Origin: Halobacteriales archaeon
Lineage (GTDB): Archaea > Thermoplasmatota > SW-10-69-26 > JACQPN01 > JAIVGT01
DNA: 9,283 bases
Reading direction: 5' to 3'
NCBI GenBank assembly: GCA_020201485.1
Contig: JAIVGT010000258.1
Coordinates: 1 to 9,283, forward strand
Each line of letters begins with the position of its first letter. The first letter of the stretch is position 1. Made by a program: the position numbers and the translations under genes. Of the stretch, positions 6,589 to 9,283 are shown one piece after another. A model generated the notes under the pieces. That model had not been told where the DNA came from and searched no databases. It saw nothing but the letters and a program-made list of their open reading frames with translations.

Positions 6589-8931
6589 TCACGGCGGCAC
6601 GCACGTGTCGCCCACGCACAGCTGCGGCAGCGGCGGCAGGCTGCCCGGGGAGGGCAGGCCGCCCGGCACCAGGCTGCCCGGGTCCGGGAGATCCCCCGGG
6701 TCGGGCACGCCGTCCGGCAGCGGCGGGAGCTGCGCGAGCAGGTCCTGCACCTGCTGCGCGACCCCGTCCGCGCCCGGCACTCCCGGCACGGGCAGGCCGA
6801 GGACCTTGGCCAGGACGAAGTCCACGAGGTCGAGGGCGAACTGCGGCGCGCCGAGCTGGTGCAGCACGAAGCCGCCCGTGCCGAGCACGCCCATGGCCCC
6901 GGCCGGGATGACGCTGACGCTCGTGCTCGCCGTGGCCGTGTTGCCCAGGTTGTCCTGGGCCACGACCTGCAGGCTGTGCTGGCCCGCGGCGGCATCGGTC
7001 GCGTCCCAATGCCAGGTGAAGGGCGCGCTCGTCTGCACGTCCTTCAGCTCCCCGTCGAGGTAGAACGCGACGCGCGCCAGGCCGCTCGCCCCGCCGTTCA
7101 CGACGGGGTCGCTCGCGTCCGCGGCCACGTCCACCGCTCCGATGACCACGCTGCCGCCGAGGCGGGGCGCGAGCTCGGCGAGGGCCAGCGCGGCGCAGCG
7201 CTCGGCGAGCGCCGGGCCGCACTCCTCGAGCGCGCCCCGGTCGATGATGGCGACCATGGCGTCGACGTCGCTGCCGTGCAGGCCCAGCCCGTCGAGCGTG
7301 CCCACGGCGGCGGGGAACATCGGGAGGTCGGAGCTCTCGTGGTCGAGCACGCGGGCGCTGCCCGCGGTCGGGTGCGTGATGGCCACGCTCGGGGCCGTGC
7401 CGTCGACGAACGCGCCGCGGCTCTGCAGGGCCTCGGCGTTGCACGCGTTGTCCTCGCTGCGCCAGGCCACGGCGCGCGCGCCGTCCGGGCCGCCGAGGGA
7501 GAACGCCCCGGCGTACGCGGCCAGGCCGCTGCCCGTGTCCACGCTCGTGGACCTCAGGCCGCTCGTGGCGTCGCTCGCGCTCAGCGCGAACTGCGTGCCG
7601 GGCGCGACGAAGCCGCCGAAGGCGGGGCCGGTCACGCTCAGGCTCGTCTGCGGGACCTGCGTGTCGGCCTTGAAGCTCAGGCTCCGCACGCCCTCGATGT
7701 TGCCCGCGCCGTCCACGCTGTAGTACTTCAGCGTGTGCGCGCCGTCGTCCACGGGGAAGGCGCTGCCGTAGGGCACGAAGAAGCCGCCGTCCAGGCTCCA
7801 GAACGTGCCCCCCACGCCGCTCAGGTCGTCCTGCGCCTGCAGGGTCACGGTCGGCGTGCTCGTGAGCCAGCCGTCGCACCCCGCCGCCCCGCTGACCGAG
7901 GCGAGCGTGACGGGCGGGTTCGTGTCCACGCTCGTCGTGGAGGTGATGCTCACGCTCTGCAGGCGGGCCGGGCCGTTCGTGCCGCTCGTGAACAGGGCGC
8001 GGTACTGGATGAAGCGCCCGCCCGGGCTGGCCACGGGCTCGCCGCTGAGCGCCGTGGCCCAGTCGCTGAACGTGCTGCCGTCACCCGAGGTGCGCGTCTG
8101 GAGCTTCAGCGTGCTGCCGGCCGGGACGCTGCCCTCGTAGGTGAGCGTGCTCCACTGCGCGCTGCTCCCGGCGTCGTGCACGTTGCTGACGAACTCGCTC
8201 GTCGAGGGGCCGGCGAAGGCGAAGTAGTTCAGGAGGTAGATGGTGTAGCAGCAGTAGTAGTTGTACATCTGCGTGTCCTGGTACATGCCGACGCGCAGCG
8301 TGGCCTGGTCGAAGTAGTCCGGCACCTGCAGGTCGTAGCGGTACCAGCCCCAGCCGTTCAGCGTCTCGTGCGCGTTGTACGAGCCCCAGTAGAGCTGGTA
8401 GCTGCTGCAGCAGTACATGTAGAGGTAGTTGACGAGCGTGTCCTGCCGGTGCCCCTGCCCGTCGGTGATGGTCAGGTAGGAGTAGATGTAGCGGTAGTAC
8501 TGGCCGTAGCCGTAGTAGCTCGGGTTGTCGTACGCGTAGACCTTGATGGTGCCGCCCGCGTTCGCGGCGGGCGTGCTGATGCGGTCGTACATCTCCGGGC
8601 AGCAGGTGTTGGAGTACGCCTGCCGGCCGAAGTACATCGCGCCCTGGCCGCTCGTGACGTAGGGCCCGCTGACCTGCTGCGCCGTGAGGCAGTAGCTGTA
8701 CACGCAGCCCGCGTCCTGGTCGCGCGTGTACTTCGTCGGGTCGGTCGTGATGCCGCCGCCGGGCAGCACCTCCCCCGGGCTGCTCGTGACGTCCGCCGTG
8801 CCGCTCCCCTGCAGGAAGTCCGTCTGGCTCGTCTGCGTCCAGGTCTGCGTGACCGTGGCGGACGAGGCGAGCGGGATGAACGCGCTCGACACGAACAGCA
8901 AGGCCCATCCGACGTACGCTGCGCGGTGCAT
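6589..8931 (-). CDS. Large secreted multi-domain protein with Tyr/Cys-rich block and Ig-like domains, 780 aa
   Basis: A 780-residue exported protein. ATG 8931 is set by the signal peptide (residues 1-25, likely cut after ASSA) and by GAGGTG 5 nt upstream; the frame stays open to 9015 but the added residues are Arg/Pro-rich. Domains: a start region TWTQTSQTDF...TSSPGEV (30-55); a Tyr/Cys-rich block (76-240) with 32 Tyr and Cys at 76, 81, 110-111, 174-175 and 227-228; a beta domain (245-330; FVSNVHDAGSS, LKLQTRTSGDG, GRFIQYRALF) common in archaeal and bacterial surface proteins; two OmpL47-like repeats (about 337-424 and 425-512; DDLSGV, LKYYSVDGAGNIEG); an Ig-like domain (513-675; APSVAITHP, VAFYLDGELKD, VVAQDNLGNTATA) split by a segment of about 65 residues; and a Pro/Gly-rich tail ending in CVGDTCVPP. 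No anchor or catalytic site is visible. Likely an adhesin or matrix/surface protein; its binding target is unknown. Confidence 0.88.
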   Translation of the reverse strand: MHRAAYVGWALLFVSSAFIPLASSATVTQTWTQTSQTDFLQGSGTADVTSSPGEVLPGGGITTDPTKYTRDQDAGCVYSYCLTAQQVSGPYVTSGQGAMYFGRQAYSNTCCPEMYDRISTPAANAGGTIKVYAYDNPSYYGYGQYYRYIYSYLTITDGQGHRQDTLVNYLYMYCCSSYQLYWGSYNAHETLNGWGWYRYDLQVPDYFDQATLRVGMYQDTQMYNYYCCYTIYLLNYFAFAGPSTSEFVSNVHDAGSSAQWSTLTYEGSVPAGSTLKLQTRTSGDGSTFSDWATALSGEPVASPGGRFIQYRALFTSGTNGPARLQSVSITSTTSVDTNPPVTLASVSGAAGCDGWLTSTPTVTLQAQDDLSGVGGTFWSLDGGFFVPYGSAFPVDDGAHTLKYYSVDGAGNIEGVRSLSFKADTQVPQTSLSVTGPAFGGFVAPGTQFALSASDATSGLRSTSVDTGSGLAAYAGAFSLGGPDGARAVAWRSEDNACNAEALQSRGAFVDGTAPSVAITHPTAGSARVLDHESSDLPMFPAAVGTLDGLGLHGSDVDAMVAIIDRGALEECGPALAERCAALALAELAPRLGGSVVIGAVDVAADASDPVVNGGASGLARVAFYLDGELKDVQTSAPFTWHWDATDAAAGQHSLQVVAQDNLGNTATASTSVSVIPAGAMGVLGTGGFVLHQLGAPQFALDLVDFVLAKVLGLPVPGVPGADGVAQQVQDLLAQLPPLPDGVPDPGDLPDPGSLVPGGLPSPGSLPPLPQLCVGDTCVPP
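7153..7353 (-). other. Helix-prone insert inside an Ig-like domain (residues 527-593)
   Basis: In usual Ig-like domains of this kind, APSVAITxPxxG leads within a few residues to a strand like GxVxVxAxASD. Here the two are split by about 65 residues with an acidic start (LDHESSD) and an Ala/Leu-rich stretch (PALAERCAALALAELAPRL) containing two Cys. The insert has no recognised domain. Confidence 0.5.
8212..8706 (-). other. Tyr/Cys-rich block (residues 76-240)
   Basis: This part of the 780-residue protein has 32 Tyr in 165 residues; the remaining 540 downstream residues have about 7. Eight Cys form CVYSYC and three adjacent pairs (TCCPE, YCCSS, YCCYT). Motifs such as YGYGQYYRYIYSY repeat the aromatic theme. 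The TAC codons make it locally richer in A/T than the flanks. Confidence 0.8.
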
Positions 8932-9209
8932 GGTGCCACCTCGGGGAGGCGGCGCGCGCCTCCCGACGAGGCCGGGCCACGCCCGGGGCTGCCTTGTACC
9001 TCTTCTGCGCGGCATGCCCGCGCTCCGCCCGGGACCGGCGCACGCGGCGGGCCGCCCCGGGGCGCGACAACCCGCCCTGTCCGGTTGCTGCGCGGCCTGG
9101 CCCGGGGTCCGTGCGCAGCGATGGCGGGCCGGGCGCAGGTCTGCGCACCGGCTGCGCGTGCGTTGCCCGGGCGCGCTCCCCAGGGTCTCTGCGCAGTCTG
9201 TGCGCGGCG
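8932..9209. promoter_or_regulatory. 278-bp intergenic region with clustered TGCGCA palindromes
   Basis: Lies between the 780-residue gene and the stop of the next minus-strand gene, so it should carry the promoter for the former. The SD GAGGTG is at 8937-8942. The hexamer palindrome TGCGCA occurs three times within 84 bp (9112-9117, 9142-9147, 9190-9195). Open frames crossing it are Arg/Pro-rich and not credible. No clear TATA element is seen. Confidence 0.45.
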
Positions 9210-9283
9210 TCAGGCCGCGGTCAGCGTGATGGTGCCGTAGGTCGCCCGGGCGTCGGGCCAGACGGTGAGGCCGACGCAGGACG
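9210..9283 (-). CDS. C-terminal end of a gene running off the right edge
   Basis: A minus-strand frame enters from the right edge and stops at TGA (9210-9212) after 23 visible codons, ending SCVGLTVWPDARATYGTITL plus TAA (Thr-Ala-Ala). The alternating hydrophobic pattern suggests the last strands of a beta-rich, probably exported domain like its neighbours. It is upstream of the 780-residue gene on the same strand with 278 bp between, so it is probably a separate transcription unit. Too short for a family call; the other two frames give Arg/His/Pro-rich sequence or no matching stop. Confidence 0.55.
   Translation of the reverse strand, partial: SCVGLTVWPDARATYGTITLTAA

Noticed and set aside
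8402..8413. Perfect palindrome CTGCTGCAGCAG
   Set aside because: It lies inside the coding sequence and results from the codons for Cys-Cys-Ser-Ser, so coding explains it.
6859..9240. 793-codon plus-strand open frame
   Set aside because: Antisense to the 780-residue multi-domain protein; dominated by Arg, Ala, Val and His with no domain or signal peptide.
1..9283. tRNA, rRNA, CRISPR array, insertion sequence or transposase
   Set aside because: No cloverleaf, rRNA-like stretch, regularly spaced repeat, terminal inverted repeat or transposase-like frame was seen on either strand.

Overview
The window is GC-rich (about 70%) and codes almost entirely for exported proteins. I see seven genes plus the tail of an eighth. 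The seven with visible N-termini all begin with a Sec-type signal peptide. No transport, metabolic, informational, mobile-element, CRISPR or RNA gene is visible. The tandem FN3 domains with DGGxPV motifs, CARDB, nidogen-like and OmpL47/Ig-like domains are typical of large surface proteins in high-GC Thermoplasmatota-type archaea, so an archaeon is my preferred guess. Several such domains also occur in high-GC bacteria, and nothing here excludes a bacterium. Shine-Dalgarno sites (GAGG, GGAGG, GGAGGTG) precede the minus-strand genes. The two plus-strand genes have only poor ones.

Layout, left to right. Positions 1-2274 hold a tight minus-strand operon read leftwards: a nidogen-like/CARDB protein (1069-2274), a 178-residue secreted protein (531-1067), and a secreted protein cut by the window edge (1-530). 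The junctions are TGA-C-ATG and TAG-ATG, each with an SD 8 nt before the ATG, so translation is probably coupled. A 201-bp divergent region (2275-2475) separates the operon from two plus-strand genes: a jelly-roll-like plus FN3 protein (2476-3600) and a 168-residue four-cysteine protein (3757-4263). After a 21-bp convergent gap, the right half is minus-strand again: a four-FN3 protein with a frameshift near its N-terminus (4285-6443), a 780-residue multi-domain protein with a Tyr/Cys-rich block (6589-8931), and the last 23 codons of another gene (9210-9283).

The most unusual points are: the Tyr/Cys-rich block in the 780-residue protein (32 Tyr and 8 Cys in 165 residues, with three vicinal Cys pairs); vicinal Cys pairs in three different exported proteins; the frameshift together with a missing half-domain in the FN3 protein; a foreign-looking segment inside an Ig-like domain; and a decamer palindrome, TTCCCGGGAA, found in two separate promoter regions. 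A joint cell-surface, adhesion or matrix role is likely for the set. That is inference from domain content, and no specific function can be assigned from the sequence alone.
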